Source: Marinobacter sp. HL-58 (GTDB taxonomy: Bacteria; Pseudomonadota; Gammaproteobacteria; Pseudomonadales; Oleiphilaceae). Taken from it: a stretch of DNA of 64,000 nucleotides. The translations under genes were made by a program, and so were the position numbers. Numbering within the stretch: the stretch's first letter is position 1; each line of letters starts with the position of its first letter. The notes below the pieces were generated by a model. It was not told where the DNA came from. It worked only from the letters and a program-made list of their open reading frames with translations, and did not search any database. Shown here piece after piece: positions 34,580 through 44,405 of this stretch. The stretch is from positions 62,001 through 126,000 of the forward strand of contig NZ_LIHP01000002.1 of assembly GCF_001314605.1 (NCBI RefSeq), read 5' to 3'.

Positions 34580-35612
34580 TGAGAACAACCGCCAGCCTGA
34601 GGCGCCGCAGAAACCCCAGCGGAAAATTCCGCGGGTGGAACAGGCGGCGATCCTGCTGATGTCGCTGGGCGAGAACGATGCCGCCGAGGTGCTCAAACAC
34701 ATGGGCCCGAAGGAGGTCCAGCGGGTTGGCGTGGCCATGGCCCAGATGAAGGATGTCAGCAAGGACGATGTCACCTATGTGCTGAATCAGTTTGTCGAGG
34801 CGGTGGGCGGCCAGACTGGCCTGGGTGTCGGGAACGACGATTATATCCGTACCATGCTGACCCAGGCCCTGGGTGACGACAAGGCGTCCAGCCTGATCGA
34901 CCGGATTCTTATCGGCGGCAACACCACTGGCCTGGATACCCTCAAATGGATGGAACCCCGTGCCGTGGGCGACATCATTCGCTATGAACATCCGCAGATT
35001 CAGGCCATTGTCATTTCCTATCTTGATCCCGATCAGGCCGCTGAAATCCTTGGCACCCTGGACGACAAGGTGCGCCTTGATGTCATGATGCGGGTGGCCT
35101 CACTGGAAAGCATCCAGCCCCAGGCGCTGCAGGAGCTCAACGACATCCTCGAGAAACAGTTTTCCGGCGGCTCTGCCGCCCAGACCAGTCGTATTGGTGG
35201 CGTCAAGCGAGCCGCGGACATCATGAACTTCATGGATCGCAGTATCGAAGGCGGGCTGATGGATTCCATCAAGGACATGGATCCTGACCTGGCCTCGACC
35301 ATCGAGGATCTGATGTTTGTCTTCGACAACCTCAAGGACATCGACGACCGCGGTATTCAGGCACTTCTCAGAGAGGTGTCTTCCGAGGTACTGGTGGTAG
35401 CGCTCAAGGGTGCCGACGACGGGGTCCAGGAAAAGATCTTCAAGAACATGTCCAAGCGTGCTGCGGAACTGCTGCAGGATGACCTGGAAGCCAAGGGTCC
35501 GGTGCGTGTCAGCGAGGTCGAATCCGCCCAGAAAGACATTATCACCATTGCGCGCCGTATGGCTGAAGCCGGTGAAATCACCCTTGGTGGTGCAGGCGAA
35601 GAAATGATGTGA
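34566..35612 (+). CDS. fliG: FliG, C-ring rotor/switch protein
   Basis: A 348-residue cytoplasmic rotor protein. The N-terminal FliF-binding domain (QAAILLMSLGENDAAEVLKH), the middle EHPQ motif (YEHPQIQAIVISYLDPDQAA) and the C-terminal torque domain with charged helix (DDRGIQALLREVSSEVL) are all present. Two starts, ATG 34566 and ATG 34572, lie 6 bp apart; the second has better spacing to GGTGA, so the true start is uncertain. It overlaps both fliF and fliH (4 bp). Confidence 0.97.
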   Translation: MSMTDENNRQPEAPQKPQRKIPRVEQAAILLMSLGENDAAEVLKHMGPKEVQRVGVAMAQMKDVSKDDVTYVLNQFVEAVGGQTGLGVGNDDYIRTMLTQALGDDKASSLIDRILIGGNTTGLDTLKWMEPRAVGDIIRYEHPQIQAIVISYLDPDQAAEILGTLDDKVRLDVMMRVASLESIQPQALQELNDILEKQFSGGSAAQTSRIGGVKRAADIMNFMDRSIEGGLMDSIKDMDPDLASTIEDLMFVFDNLKDIDDRGIQALLREVSSEVLVVALKGADDGVQEKIFKNMSKRAAELLQDDLEAKGPVRVSEVESAQKDIITIARRMAEAGEITLGGAGEEMM

Positions 35613-36475
35613 TGAAAGATCCCCGCCGTAACCTCGACCGCATTCCCAAAGAGAATCTCACCGCCTATGAACGCTGGGAGCTGCCCTTGCTGGATGCCCG
35701 GGGCAATGAGGTGGCGCGGGAAGAGGAGCGCGAGGTAAAGCCACTGACCGCCGGTGATATTGATGACATTCGCCGTGCTGCCTATGAGGATGGCTACACG
35801 GAAGGTCGTGAAGCGGGATACCAGGCTGGACTGGTTGAGGGCCGGGAAAAGGGCCATCAGGAAGGCTACGAAGCCGGACTTGCCGAAGGCAATGAGAAGG
35901 GAACCGAACAGGGGCTGGCGGAAACCCGCAAGGAGGTGGATGCCAAGCTGGACCGTCTGGAACACCTGCTGGGTGAACTGCTGATTCCTATCCGGCGCCA
36001 TGAAGACGAGCTGGAAACCGCCCTGGTTAACCTGACCACCGTACTCGCCCGCGCCGTTGTATTCCGGGAACTGTCCCTGGACTCATCCCACATTACCCAG
36101 GTGGTTCGCCGTGCCATGGCGTCGCTGCCGTCCACCACGGAAAACGTGCGCATTCATATTCACCCGGATGATTACCAGTGGGTCAGCGAGATTGCCGGCA
36201 AGTTCGAGGCAGCCACTTCCATCGTGGAGGATGCCTCGATTCTGCGGGGAGGCTGCAAGCTGGAAACCCGCCACAGCCAGGTAGACTTCACCGTTGAAAA
36301 ACGCTTTCAGAAAGCCGTTCAGGGCATGCTCGACAAACAGCTGGATACAGACAAGGCCGGTGAAGGCGAAGAGCTTGATGCCATGATGAGCGATCTTACC
36401 GACTTCCAGCACGGCGTGCTTGATTCCGACCAGGACAAGGGTGAGGGAGAGGGCGATGACGGCGCATCTGGCTGA
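35609..36475 (+). CDS. fliH: FliH, export ATPase regulator
   Basis: A 288-residue protein that links the FliI ATPase to the C ring. The diagnostic GxxxG repeat is clear at residues 61-92 ([20 protein letters not shown] and onward), followed by a coiled region and the FliI-binding C-terminal domain ([13 protein letters not shown]). The C-terminal tail is acidic and Gly-rich. Its start (ATGATG) overlaps the fliG stop, and fliI begins inside its 3' end. Confidence 0.93.
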   Translation: MMKDPRRNLDRIPKENLTAYERWELPLLDARGNEVAREEEREVKPLTAGDIDDIRRAAYEDGYTEGREAGYQAGLVEGREKGHQEGYEAGLAEGNEKGTEQGLAETRKEVDAKLDRLEHLLGELLIPIRRHEDELETALVNLTTVLARAVVFRELSLDSSHITQVVRRAMASLPSTTENVRIHIHPDDYQWVSEIAGKFEAATSIVEDASILRGGCKLETRHSQVDFTVEKRFQKAVQGMLDKQLDTDKAGEGEELDAMMSDLTDFQHGVLDSDQDKGEGEGDDGASG

Positions 36476-37838
36476 ACGACTGGCAAGATTGCAGGAATAT
36501 TTTATCGAGGAACCCCAGCCGGAACTTTCCGGCCGCCTCACACGGATGGTCGGCCTTACCCTTGAATGCGTGGGCTGCCCCATGGTGGTGGGCGACCGCT
36601 GCGTGATTACCGGGCAGGGCGCGGGCACTGTGGAAGCGGAAGTGGTCGGTTTTGAGGACGACCGGGTCTATCTCATGCCCCTGACCGCCATTGAAGGGCT
36701 GCGTCCCGGCGCCAGGGTTGTGCCGTTATCCGTGGCCAGTCGGGTTCCCGTGGGCCCGGAATTGCTGGGGCGGGTGGTGAACGGTAATGGTGAGCCGCTG
36801 GATGGCAAGGGGCCATTGCAGGCGGAAGCCCGGGTTTCACTCAGTGGCGATATCATCAATCCCCTCGACCGGGCACCGGTGCGTCAGTCCATGGATGTGG
36901 GAATACGTGCAATCAACGCACTGATGACGGTAGGGCAGGGCCAGCGTCTTGGCCTGTTTGCCGGCAGTGGTGTGGGTAAAAGTGTGTTGCTGGGCATGAT
37001 GACCCGCTTTACCGATGCGGATATAACCGTGGTCGGCCTGATTGGTGAACGGGGCCGTGAGGTTAAGGAGTTCATTGAAGACATACTCGGGGATGAGGGC
37101 CTGGACCGTTCCGTGGTGGTGGCTTCCCCCGCCGACGACTCACCGCTGATGCGCCTTCGCGCTGCCATGCTGACCACCCGTATCGCGGAATACTACCGGG
37201 ACCAGGGCAAGCGCGTGCTGTTGCTGATGGATTCTCTGACCCGTTACGCCCAGGCCCAGCGGGAAATTGCCCTGGCCGTGGGTGAGCCACCGGCCACCAA
37301 GGGCTATCCGCCTTCGGTGTTCGCCAAGTTGCCACAGCTGGTGGAAAGAACCGGCAATGGTCGCCCGGGTGGAGGCTCCATAACCGCTTTCTACACGGTG
37401 CTGACAGAGGGCGACGATCAGCAGGACCCTATCGCCGATGCCGCCAGGGCCATCCTGGACGGACATATTGTGCTGTCCAGGAGACTGGCGGAGGAGGGAC
37501 ACTATCCCGCCATTGATGTGGAAGCATCCATAAGCCGTGTCATGCCCCAGGTGACGGAACCGGAACATTTTGCCCGGGCCCAGCGTTTCAAACAGGTATA
37601 CTCCCGCTACCAGCAGGCACGGGACCTGATCAGTGTTGGCGCCTATGTGAAAGGATCCGATCCGGAAACCGACTTTGCCATCGCCCATATCGGTAACATG
37701 GGCCAGTTCCTGCAGCAGGGGCTGAACGAAAGTGCGCCCCTCGGGGACAGTATCCAGCAGTTACTCGCGGTGGTACCGGAGCGGCGCTCCCCCGACCGCC
37801 CGAAAACCCCGCCTGCGGCGGCCAGGGGGAATAGCTGA
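36456..37838 (+). CDS. fliI: FliI, flagellar type III export ATPase
   Basis: A 460-residue F1-like ATPase that unfolds and feeds substrates to the export gate. Walker A is [16 protein letters not shown], Walker [20 protein letters not shown], and [18 protein letters not shown] is diagnostic. ATG 36456 has GGGAGAGG upstream and lies inside the fliH 3' end (20-bp overlap); an in-frame start 12 codons earlier lacks a Shine-Dalgarno sequence. fliJ starts within its stop codon. Confidence 0.97.
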   Translation: MTAHLAERLARLQEYFIEEPQPELSGRLTRMVGLTLECVGCPMVVGDRCVITGQGAGTVEAEVVGFEDDRVYLMPLTAIEGLRPGARVVPLSVASRVPVGPELLGRVVNGNGEPLDGKGPLQAEARVSLSGDIINPLDRAPVRQSMDVGIRAINALMTVGQGQRLGLFAGSGVGKSVLLGMMTRFTDADITVVGLIGERGREVKEFIEDILGDEGLDRSVVVASPADDSPLMRLRAAMLTTRIAEYYRDQGKRVLLLMDSLTRYAQAQREIALAVGEPPATKGYPPSVFAKLPQLVERTGNGRPGGGSITAFYTVLTEGDDQQDPIADAARAILDGHIVLSRRLAEEGHYPAIDVEASISRVMPQVTEPEHFARAQRFKQVYSRYQQARDLISVGAYVKGSDPETDFAIAHIGNMGQFLQQGLNESAPLGDSIQQLLAVVPERRSPDRPKTPPAAARGNS

Positions 37839-38278
37839 TGTTGCGATCCCAGCGGCTGGCGGTAGTGCTGGCAGTTGAAGAGCGCCGGGAAAAGGCCGCT
37901 CTGGAAAAGATGGCCGAAGCGCAGCAAAAACACGAAGCCCAACGCCAGCAGATAGAAAACCTTGAACGCTACCAGATGGAGTATCGTGAACAGATCCGCA
38001 GCAGTCAGCAAGGTGTGGTATCCGTCGCACGGCTACAGGGATGGCAGGCGTTTATTGCCCAGCTGGACCAGGTGATTGCCCAGCAACAGAAACTGCTTGT
38101 CCAGGCGGAACAGCGGCTCCAGGCGTGTCGCGAGGAATGGCAGCGGGCCTGGGAACGACGCCGGGGCATGGAAAAGTACATCGAAACCTGCCGCCGCCAG
38201 GAACAGCGGGAACAGGACCTGAGGGACCAGAAGCAGATGGATGAGGCCGCCGGGCGGATTCACGCGCGGCGTCGTTAA
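37838..38278 (+). CDS. fliJ: FliJ, flagellar export coiled-coil protein
   Basis: A 146-residue protein that is almost wholly coiled coil and rich in Gln, Glu and Arg (AEAQQKHEAQRQQIENLERY), the FliJ pattern of a central stalk in the FliI hexamer. The ATG shares one base with the fliI stop (TGATG). It is the last gene of the fliE unit; transcription may continue into hsbA, since I see no terminator in the 124-bp gap. Confidence 0.88.
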   Translation: MLRSQRLAVVLAVEERREKAALEKMAEAQQKHEAQRQQIENLERYQMEYREQIRSSQQGVVSVARLQGWQAFIAQLDQVIAQQQKLLVQAEQRLQACREEWQRAWERRRGMEKYIETCRRQEQREQDLRDQKQMDEAAGRIHARRR

Positions 38279-38402
38279 AGATGTGGCTGAAATACGCCGT
38301 ATGGATGCAAAATCAGTGTGGTGAGCTATCCTTTAGCACAGGATGCCCCCGAGGCTCATGTTGTTCCCTGTTACCACACCCGTTACTCATGGAGGCTCCG
38401 GA

Positions 38403-38708
38403 ATGCCAATTCAGACGCATCGCAGCGAGGACGGTCAGACCCTGACCATAAAAATTGAAGGGCGCTTTGACTTCAGTACCCATCAGGCCTTTCGTGATGC
38501 CTATGAACATGGTGACGAAAACGTAACGGCTTTCGTGGTGGACCTTTCCGAAACCACCTATCTCGACAGCTCGGCCCTGGGCATGTTGCTGTTATTGCGG
38601 GACTATGCCGGTGGTGACAGCGCCAGAATTCGCATCGAAAACTGCAACAGCGACGTTCGCCGAATATTGTCCATCTCCAATTTCGAGCAATTGTTTGCGA
38701 TTCACTGA
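38403..38708 (+). CDS. hsbA: HsbA-like STAS anti-sigma antagonist
   Basis: A 101-residue STAS-domain protein. The phosphorylatable Ser is in ETTYLDSSALGMLLLL, the family signature. In Pseudomonas HsbA is dephosphorylated or phosphorylated by HsbR and switches between sequestering the anti-sigma factor FlgM and other partners, linking FliA activity to motility and biofilm state. ATG 38403 has GGAGG 7 bases upstream; a longer frame has none. hsbR follows after 32 bp. The symbol is by homology and context. Confidence 0.85.
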   Translation: MPIQTHRSEDGQTLTIKIEGRFDFSTHQAFRDAYEHGDENVTAFVVDLSETTYLDSSALGMLLLLRDYAGGDSARIRIENCNSDVRRILSISNFEQLFAIH

Positions 38709-38740
38709 ATCATGACATCGCAGGGTCGCGGAGGTTCGTT

Positions 38741-40468
38741 GTGGATGATTCACTCTCAGACAACCGGCCGCTGAGGATTCTGATCGCAGACGACAGCGAC
38801 AGCGATCGTCTGATTCTCAAAACCCTTCTCCGTCGCCTGGGGCATGAGGTGGAAGACGCAAGAAACGGTGAAGAGGCCGTCGATATCTTTCGCCAGTCCG
38901 GAGCAGACATCGTATTGCTGGATGCCCTGATGCCGGTCATGGATGGCATGGAAGCAGCTCACCACATCAAGGCGCTGGCAGGCGAGCGCCTGGTGCCCCT
39001 GATTTTCCTGACTTCCCTGTCTGATGCCGACGCACTGGTACGCTGCCTGGAGGCAGGCGGCGACGATTTCCTGACAAAGCCCTATAACCGCATCATCATC
39101 GAAGCCAAGATCAATGCGTTCAATCGCATGCGGCTGATGCACCGCACCCTGAGCGAACATCGCGACCTGATCCGTGACCGTAACCGCCAGCTTACGGAGG
39201 AACAGGAGATTGCCAAGCGGGTTTTCGAGAATATCGCCCACACCGGTTGCCTGGATGCGCCGAATATCCGTTTCCATGCATCGCCCATGTCGATATTCAA
39301 TGGCGATGTGCTCTTTGCCTGTCCGCGCCCTGCGGGAGGAATGCAGATACTGGTTGGTGACTTCACCGGCCATGGTCTTCCCGCTGCGGTCGGTGCCATG
39401 CCGGTGGCCGAGATCTTCTATGGCATGACCAGTAAGGGCTTCAGCGGAAGTGACGTGCTGCGGGAGATCAACCAGAAGCTTGGCAGAATCCTTCCCACGG
39501 GTATGTTCTGCTGCGCCGCAATGATCCAGGCTGATTTTCACCTCAATCAGTTGCAGATATGGAACGGAGGGCTGCCGGATGGCGTTCTGATAAGGAGAAA
39601 TGGAGCGCTTGAGACTGTTGCGTCCCGGCATCTGCCGCTGGGAGTGCTTGGTGCCGCCCGCTTCGATGCCGGAATGGAAGTTTTCCGTACAGAGCCGGGG
39701 GATACTCTGCTGATGATGACCGATGGCGTATTGGAAGCCGAGAACCACCAGGGCTCCATGTACGGAGAGGATCGACTCAGGCGCTCGCTGGAGGACAGGG
39801 ATGCCGGCAGTTCACCGTTCGACGCGGTGATGGCAGGAATTCGCGCATTTACCGGCAAACAGCCGGAACAGGATGACGTGACGTTACTGGCACTGGAGAT
39901 GGTGAAGGAAGCCGACCTGGTTGGGGTGTCGGAACGATTGCCCCAATCGGCGCTGGAAGGGCCGGCGGAGTGGCACTGTGTCTACGAAATCCAGGACCGG
40001 TCGCTGGGACAGTTCAGTCCGTTGCCTCTGTTGCTGCATATCTGCATGGAAGTGCCGGGGTTACGTCGCAAGAGTGGTGAAATCTACACTCTGTTATCAG
40101 AGCTTTACACCAATGCGCTGGAACACGGTGTGTTGGGCCTGTCGTCGGACTGGAAGGCCACACCGGACGGTTTTGGCCGCTACTACGCTGAGAGAGAGCG
40201 GCGTTTGCAAACGGTAACTGACCACTTCATCCGGTTTACCCTGAGCCATACCATGACCGGTCAGGGTGGACAGTTGACCATTGTTTGTGAAGACAGTGGC
40301 AGTGGGTTCGATTATCAGGAGCACACGGAAGAAGGTAATGAAAACGGTTATTCCGGGCGAGGCCTGATGTTACTTCGGAAGCTGGGGCATTCCCTCAACT
40401 TCCGGGAATATGGCTCCCGGGTAGAGATCGTATATGATTGGCATTTTTCCGAGGTTGCTGCCCGGTAG
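38741..40468 (+). CDS. hsbR: HsbR-like response regulator with PP2C phosphatase and anti-sigma kinase domains
   Basis: A 575-residue three-part protein. The receiver domain (10-130) has its phospho-Asp in IVLLDALMPVMDG. The SpoIIE-type PP2C phosphatase (about 165-390) has GDFTGHGLPAA and MMTDGVLEA. The C-terminal HATPase_c anti-sigma kinase domain has ELYTNALEHG, EDSGSGFD and YSGRGLMLLR. The start is GTG 38741 with GGAGG 6-7 bases upstream. In Pseudomonas HsbR sets the phosphorylation state of HsbA. Here hsbA is directly upstream and a lone Hpt gene directly downstream, a compact relay. Confidence 0.9.
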   Translation: MDDSLSDNRPLRILIADDSDSDRLILKTLLRRLGHEVEDARNGEEAVDIFRQSGADIVLLDALMPVMDGMEAAHHIKALAGERLVPLIFLTSLSDADALVRCLEAGGDDFLTKPYNRIIIEAKINAFNRMRLMHRTLSEHRDLIRDRNRQLTEEQEIAKRVFENIAHTGCLDAPNIRFHASPMSIFNGDVLFACPRPAGGMQILVGDFTGHGLPAAVGAMPVAEIFYGMTSKGFSGSDVLREINQKLGRILPTGMFCCAAMIQADFHLNQLQIWNGGLPDGVLIRRNGALETVASRHLPLGVLGAARFDAGMEVFRTEPGDTLLMMTDGVLEAENHQGSMYGEDRLRRSLEDRDAGSSPFDAVMAGIRAFTGKQPEQDDVTLLALEMVKEADLVGVSERLPQSALEGPAEWHCVYEIQDRSLGQFSPLPLLLHICMEVPGLRRKSGEIYTLLSELYTNALEHGVLGLSSDWKATPDGFGRYYAERERRLQTVTDHFIRFTLSHTMTGQGGQLTIVCEDSGSGFDYQEHTEEGNENGYSGRGLMLLRKLGHSLNFREYGSRVEIVYDWHFSEVAAR

Positions 40469-40500
40469 GGTAGTACCACCACATAAACAGGGGGTTGGTC

Positions 40501-40845
40501 ATGTCGGACAAGCCACACCTTGATCAGGAAGCATTGGCCGAGTTGCAGGATGTGATGGAGGACGAATTCGACGTTCTCATCACCACCTATATCAAGGATT
40601 CCTCGGATCGCATTGCTCACCTGCGCTCGGCACTGGAGCAGGAGGATGCGGACGGTTTTTCCAAATCCGCACACAGTTTCAAGGGCAGTTGCATCAATAT
40701 CGGTGCCCCAAGACTGGGTGAACTGTGCGCGGAAGCTGAAAAAGCCGGACGCGACAATCGCCTGGGAGACGCGGCTGCCATGGTCGATGCCATTGAGAAT
40801 GAGTTCCGGCAGGTGGAAGACAATCTGCGACGGTTTCTGGAATAG
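40501..40845 (+). CDS. Stand-alone Hpt phosphotransfer protein
   Basis: A 114-residue four-helix Hpt domain with the phosphorylated His in SAHSFKGSCINIGA (HxxKG pattern). It carries phosphoryl groups between a kinase and a receiver. It begins 32 bp after hsbR, so the receiver of HsbR is the likely partner. ATG 40501 is preferred over TTG 40495 because GGGGG then has proper spacing. The fliK sigma-54 promoter starts 8 bp after its stop. Confidence 0.88.
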   Translation: MSDKPHLDQEALAELQDVMEDEFDVLITTYIKDSSDRIAHLRSALEQEDADGFSKSAHSFKGSCINIGAPRLGELCAEAEKAGRDNRLGDAAAMVDAIENEFRQVEDNLRRFLE

Positions 40846-40853
40846 TGGAGAAA

Positions 40854-40869
40854 TGGCACCGCTTTTGCT
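40854..40869 (+). promoter_or_regulatory. Sigma-54 promoter of fliK
   Basis: TGGCACC then TTGCT with exact GG-N10-GC spacing (GG 40855-40856, GC 40867-40868), about 60 bp before the fliK start. FleR dependence would fit the known class III status of fliK in Pseudomonas. Confidence 0.85.
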
Positions 40870-40928
40870 GAGTATCCGGTAACGCAGACAGATGCGCTCC
40901 GATCAGCAAAAAGCGGCAAGAGGTTGCC

Positions 40929-42152
40929 ATGTCCCAGATGGTTCTTCCACAAACGCCCCCGCAGGGGCCGAAGTCCGATAGTGGTGTAAAGCCCGGATCT
41001 GCCGGCCAGGATAAAAACGGCGACAGCCGTTTTGATACGGTTTCCCGTGCCGAGCAGCAGCGACTCGACAAAAAGCAGGCTGAAAAGCGGGACCAGGCCC
41101 GGGCTGATGATAAAGCCCGTCACCAGGAGGCCCGCCCGGACAAGAATAGCGACAAGCGTCCCGATGACACCAGGGAAACCTCCGTGGACAAGGCCTCACG
41201 CAACACCGACAGTCGCGCCAGAGCAGAGAAGGACGAGTCAGCAGTCAGGGAAGATGCCGCTGCCCGGGCCGACGAAGCCGTAACGCCGGAGGGTTCCGGC
41301 GAAAACCCCGCTGAAGAGGTGGTTCCACTGACCTTTGCCGGCCTCCAGGCGCTGGTGATGCCTGCGGAGGACGGTACCCCACCCGTTGCCGCTGGCGGTA
41401 ACAATGCCCGGTCAGGCAGTACCGGTGGCTCTAATGGCGTCATATCCGGCGTGCAGGCTTTTGTTGGAATGATGGCAGGCATGCCCGGTGCGGGCGAAGG
41501 CAAGCCGGGCCAGGGTAATGGCCAGGGCCCGGGCGCCGGATTGGCTCTTACCGAGGCGCTGATGTCAGGAATGACCGCCGATTTGTCTCGCACCCAGGAG
41601 GCTCCCCAGGTTCAGGGTACCATTCGCTTTCAGGCAGCGGCGGAACTGGCCAGCCAGCAGGTGGCCAACCCCAATACCGCCAAGCTTCCCGCGGATGCCG
41701 CCGCGCTGCGGGGATATACCACCTCAATTGATGTGCCGGTGAACCACGCGGAGTGGGGCGACAAACTGGTTGGCAAACTGACCTGGCTCACCGCGCGCAA
41801 CATGTCCGTTGCTGAAATACATCTGACCCCTCCGGATATGGGGCCGATGGAAGTGCGGGTCCAGGTGCAGCAGGAACAGGCAAATATTACCGTCCATTCG
41901 GCTAATCCGGCGGTGCGGGATCAGCTGGAACTGCACAGCCATCGTCTCAGGGATATGCTGAGTGAGCAGGGCCTGTCCCTCGAACAGTTCGATGTATCGG
42001 ACTCTTCCCAGCAGCAGAACGGGGAGGAGGGTACGGGTGAGCACAGTGATAACGGCAGTGGTGTGCTGGCAGCCACCGATCCGGATGATCAGGACCTGCA
42101 ACCCGAATCCCTGGACCTGACCTGGAAAGGCGAAGTCGATATCTTCGCCTGA
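40929..42152 (+). CDS. fliK: FliK, flagellar hook-length control protein
   Basis: A 407-residue exported ruler. The first ~250 residues are charged, low complexity and Pro/Gly/Ala-rich, as usual for FliK. The conserved C-terminal domain (about 270-360) carries LTARNMSVAEIHLTPPDMG and QEQANITVHSANPAVRDQLE, which switches FlhB specificity from hook to filament. Gln- and Glu-rich residues follow. ATG 40929 has AGAGG upstream. It has its own sigma-54 promoter, separate from fliL. Confidence 0.9.
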   Translation: MSQMVLPQTPPQGPKSDSGVKPGSAGQDKNGDSRFDTVSRAEQQRLDKKQAEKRDQARADDKARHQEARPDKNSDKRPDDTRETSVDKASRNTDSRARAEKDESAVREDAAARADEAVTPEGSGENPAEEVVPLTFAGLQALVMPAEDGTPPVAAGGNNARSGSTGGSNGVISGVQAFVGMMAGMPGAGEGKPGQGNGQGPGAGLALTEALMSGMTADLSRTQEAPQVQGTIRFQAAAELASQQVANPNTAKLPADAAALRGYTTSIDVPVNHAEWGDKLVGKLTWLTARNMSVAEIHLTPPDMGPMEVRVQVQQEQANITVHSANPAVRDQLELHSHRLRDMLSEQGLSLEQFDVSDSSQQQNGEEGTGEHSDNGSGVLAATDPDDQDLQPESLDLTWKGEVDIFA

Positions 42153-42239
42153 ACCGATTGCCCTTCCCGGTAATTCTTCTTTTGCCCATCCTTCGTCGCA
42201 ACGCTAAACTGCTGTTCTGATAAGGAGGATGGGCCTATC

Positions 42240-42255
42240 TGGCCCGCCCTTTGCT
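42240..42255 (+). promoter_or_regulatory. Sigma-54 promoter of fliLMNOPQR
   Basis: TGGCCCG then TTGCT with exact GG-N10-GC spacing (GG 42241-42242, GC 42253-42254), about 52 bp before fliL ATG 42307. A 9-bp inverted repeat GCCCATCCT/AGGATGGGC (42184-42192, 42226-42234) lies just upstream and could terminate fliK or bind a regulator. Confidence 0.82.
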
Positions 42256-42306
42256 TATACCTTCATATAACCTGTCCGGTTGACGGATTTCTGGCAGAAA
42301 CACGTT

Positions 42307-42813
42307 ATGGCTGAAGATAATGCGCCCCCGGCGGCGCCGGCGAAGAAAGGCAAGCTCAAGCTTATTATACTGCTGATACTGGTAGTGATTCTGGCGGTTG
42401 GGCTTTCGGTAATAGGAACCATGTGGTTCCTTGGAAGCGAACTACCCGGTCTCGGGGGTGGCAACGAAGAGTCAGCGGAGGAGACTGATGCTTTTAAGCC
42501 CAGCACCTATACGGTACTGGATAAGGCGCTGGTAACGACGGTACAGGCCGAGGGGCGGCAGCGTTACGCCCAGGCTTATCTGGCGTTCGAAGCGGACAAC
42601 CCCGAGGCATTGACCGCTGCCGGCCAGCACATGCCGCTATTGCGCAGCCGGTTGATCAGTGTGCTCGGGGACAGGGATTTCGAGGAGTTGCAGACGCCGG
42701 AAGGCCGGCAGGCGCTGGCCGATGACATGCTGGAGGCAGTCAATGATGCACTCGAACAGGAGGGCGAACCTCCCTTGTTAAGGGTGCTTTTCAGGAACTT
42801 CGTGGTGCAGTGA
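42307..42813 (+). CDS. fliL: FliL, flagellar basal-body-associated protein
   Basis: A 168-residue protein with one membrane segment (residues 15-38, LKLIILLILVVILAVGLSVI) and a periplasmic FliL domain (TVLDKALVTTVQAEGRQRYA). FliL rings the stator and tunes motor torque. ATG 42307 is chosen over TTG 42280; no strong Shine-Dalgarno sequence precedes either. It is the first gene of the fliL unit. Confidence 0.9.
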   Translation: MAEDNAPPAAPAKKGKLKLIILLILVVILAVGLSVIGTMWFLGSELPGLGGGNEESAEETDAFKPSTYTVLDKALVTTVQAEGRQRYAQAYLAFEADNPEALTAAGQHMPLLRSRLISVLGDRDFEELQTPEGRQALADDMLEAVNDALEQEGEPPLLRVLFRNFVVQ

Positions 42814-42888
42814 AAAAAGTTCGGTAAAGACCGCACCAGATAGTGCGACCGGGCCCGGGCAGGGCAGAGATCAGGGGCAGAGGAACCT

Positions 42889-43890
42889 ATGCAGGACTTA
42901 TTGTCACAGGATGAAATCGATGCGCTCCTCCACGGTGTGGATGACGGCGATATTGATACCTATGAAGAAACCGATGATACCGGTATCAAGTCCTACGATC
43001 TTGCCAGTCAGGACCGTATTGTCCGTGGCCGGATGCCCACGCTTGAAATGATCAACGAGCGTTTCGCCCGCTACACCCGCATCAGCCTGTTCAACCTGCT
43101 GCGCCGTAACGCCGATGTTTCAACAGGCGGCGTACAGATCATGAAGTTTGGCGAATATATTCACACCCTCTACGTGCCCACCAGCCTGAACCTGTGCAAG
43201 GTAAGGCCGCTGCGTGGCACGTCTCTGTTTGTGCTGGATGCCAAGCTGGTGTTCAAACTGGTGGACAACTTTTTCGGAGGCGAGGGTCGGCATGCCAAGA
43301 TCGAGGGCCGTGAATTCACGCCAACGGAAACCCGCATCGTGCAGATGGTGCTGGACCAGGTATTCCATGACATGAAGGAAGCCTGGCACGCCGTGCTGAA
43401 GGTGGATTTCGAGTACCTGAGCTCGGAAGTCAATCCGGCCATGGCCAATATCGTCAGCCCCAGCGAAGTGGTGGTGGTCAGCACCTTCCACATCGAGCTG
43501 GACGGGGGCGGCGGAGAACTGCACATGGCCTTGCCCTATTCAATGATCGAGCCGATCCGCGACGTGCTGGATGCCGGTGTTCAGAGTGATATTGATGATG
43601 TGGATGAACGCTGGGTCAGCGCCCTGCAGGAAGACATCAAGGAAGTGAACGTTCCCATCAACACCACCGTGTGTCGGCGCCGCATTTCCCTTCGCGATAT
43701 CGCCAAACTGAAGGAAGGCGACATAATTCCGGTGGAAATTCCCGAATTACTGACCCTGACAGCCAACGGTATCCCGGTCTACAAAGCCACGATGGGTACC
43801 CGTGATGGCAAGTTGGCACTGAGAATCCATGAGCGGGCAACCGTGCCCAAGGTGAAAAAGCAACTGAAGGTGGGACGCAACAATGGCTGA
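42889..43890 (+). CDS. fliM: FliM, flagellar switch protein
   Basis: A 333-residue C-ring protein. The N-terminal CheY-P-binding peptide is intact (LLSQDEIDALLHG). The middle domain contains ARYTRISLFNLLRRNADVS and the C-terminal SPOA domain VPINTTVCRRRISLRDIAKL. ATG 42889 follows GAGGA. The stop overlaps fliN by 8 bp. Confidence 0.97.
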   Translation: MQDLLSQDEIDALLHGVDDGDIDTYEETDDTGIKSYDLASQDRIVRGRMPTLEMINERFARYTRISLFNLLRRNADVSTGGVQIMKFGEYIHTLYVPTSLNLCKVRPLRGTSLFVLDAKLVFKLVDNFFGGEGRHAKIEGREFTPTETRIVQMVLDQVFHDMKEAWHAVLKVDFEYLSSEVNPAMANIVSPSEVVVVSTFHIELDGGGGELHMALPYSMIEPIRDVLDAGVQSDIDDVDERWVSALQEDIKEVNVPINTTVCRRRISLRDIAKLKEGDIIPVEIPELLTLTANGIPVYKATMGTRDGKLALRIHERATVPKVKKQLKVGRNNG

Positions 43891-44404
43891 TGACAACAAA
43901 AAAGACGAGCAGGAGCTCAGCGAAGACGAGAAGCTCGCGGCCGAGTGGGAATCCGCCATGGAAGAATCTGGCGATGCCGACGAAGACAGCCGTGAGGATG
44001 AATGGGCGGCAGCCATGGCGGAAGCGGGTGAAACCGCTGACGAGGGTGGTGGCGGCAAAGACACTGGTAAAGACAATGTCCGCACAGCGCCCATGGAAGA
44101 GTTTCCGGAAGGCTCGAATTTCAGCCAGGGCGGCGGCCCGGCACCGGATCTGGATGTTATTCTCGACATTCCCGTCACCATTTCCATGGAAGTGGGCAAC
44201 ACCCAGATACCGATTCGCAACCTGTTACAGCTTAACCAGGGCTCGGTTATTGAACTGGACCGGTTGGCGGGTGAGCCGCTTGATGTCCTGGTCAACGGCA
44301 CTCTGATTGCCCATGGTGAGGTGGTGATGGTCAACGAGAAGTTCGGCATCCGCCTGACAGACGTGATCAGCCCCGGTGAACGTATCAAACGGTTGCAGAA
44401 GTAA
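43883..44404 (+). CDS. fliN: FliN, flagellar switch protein
   Basis: A 173-residue protein with a C-terminal SPOA domain (LDVILDIPVTISMEVGNTQI; LNQGSVIELDRLAGEPLDVL; VMVNEKFGIRLTDVISPGER) preceded by ~90 residues of very acidic, Gly-rich sequence. This head is longer than in E. coli FliN (137 aa) but is common in Pseudomonas relatives. FliN completes the C ring and receives FliH during export. Confidence 0.96.
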   Translation: MADDNKKDEQELSEDEKLAAEWESAMEESGDADEDSREDEWAAAMAEAGETADEGGGGKDTGKDNVRTAPMEEFPEGSNFSQGGGPAPDLDVILDIPVTISMEVGNTQIPIRNLLQLNQGSVIELDRLAGEPLDVLVNGTLIAHGEVVMVNEKFGIRLTDVISPGERIKRLQK

Positions 44405-44405
44405 T

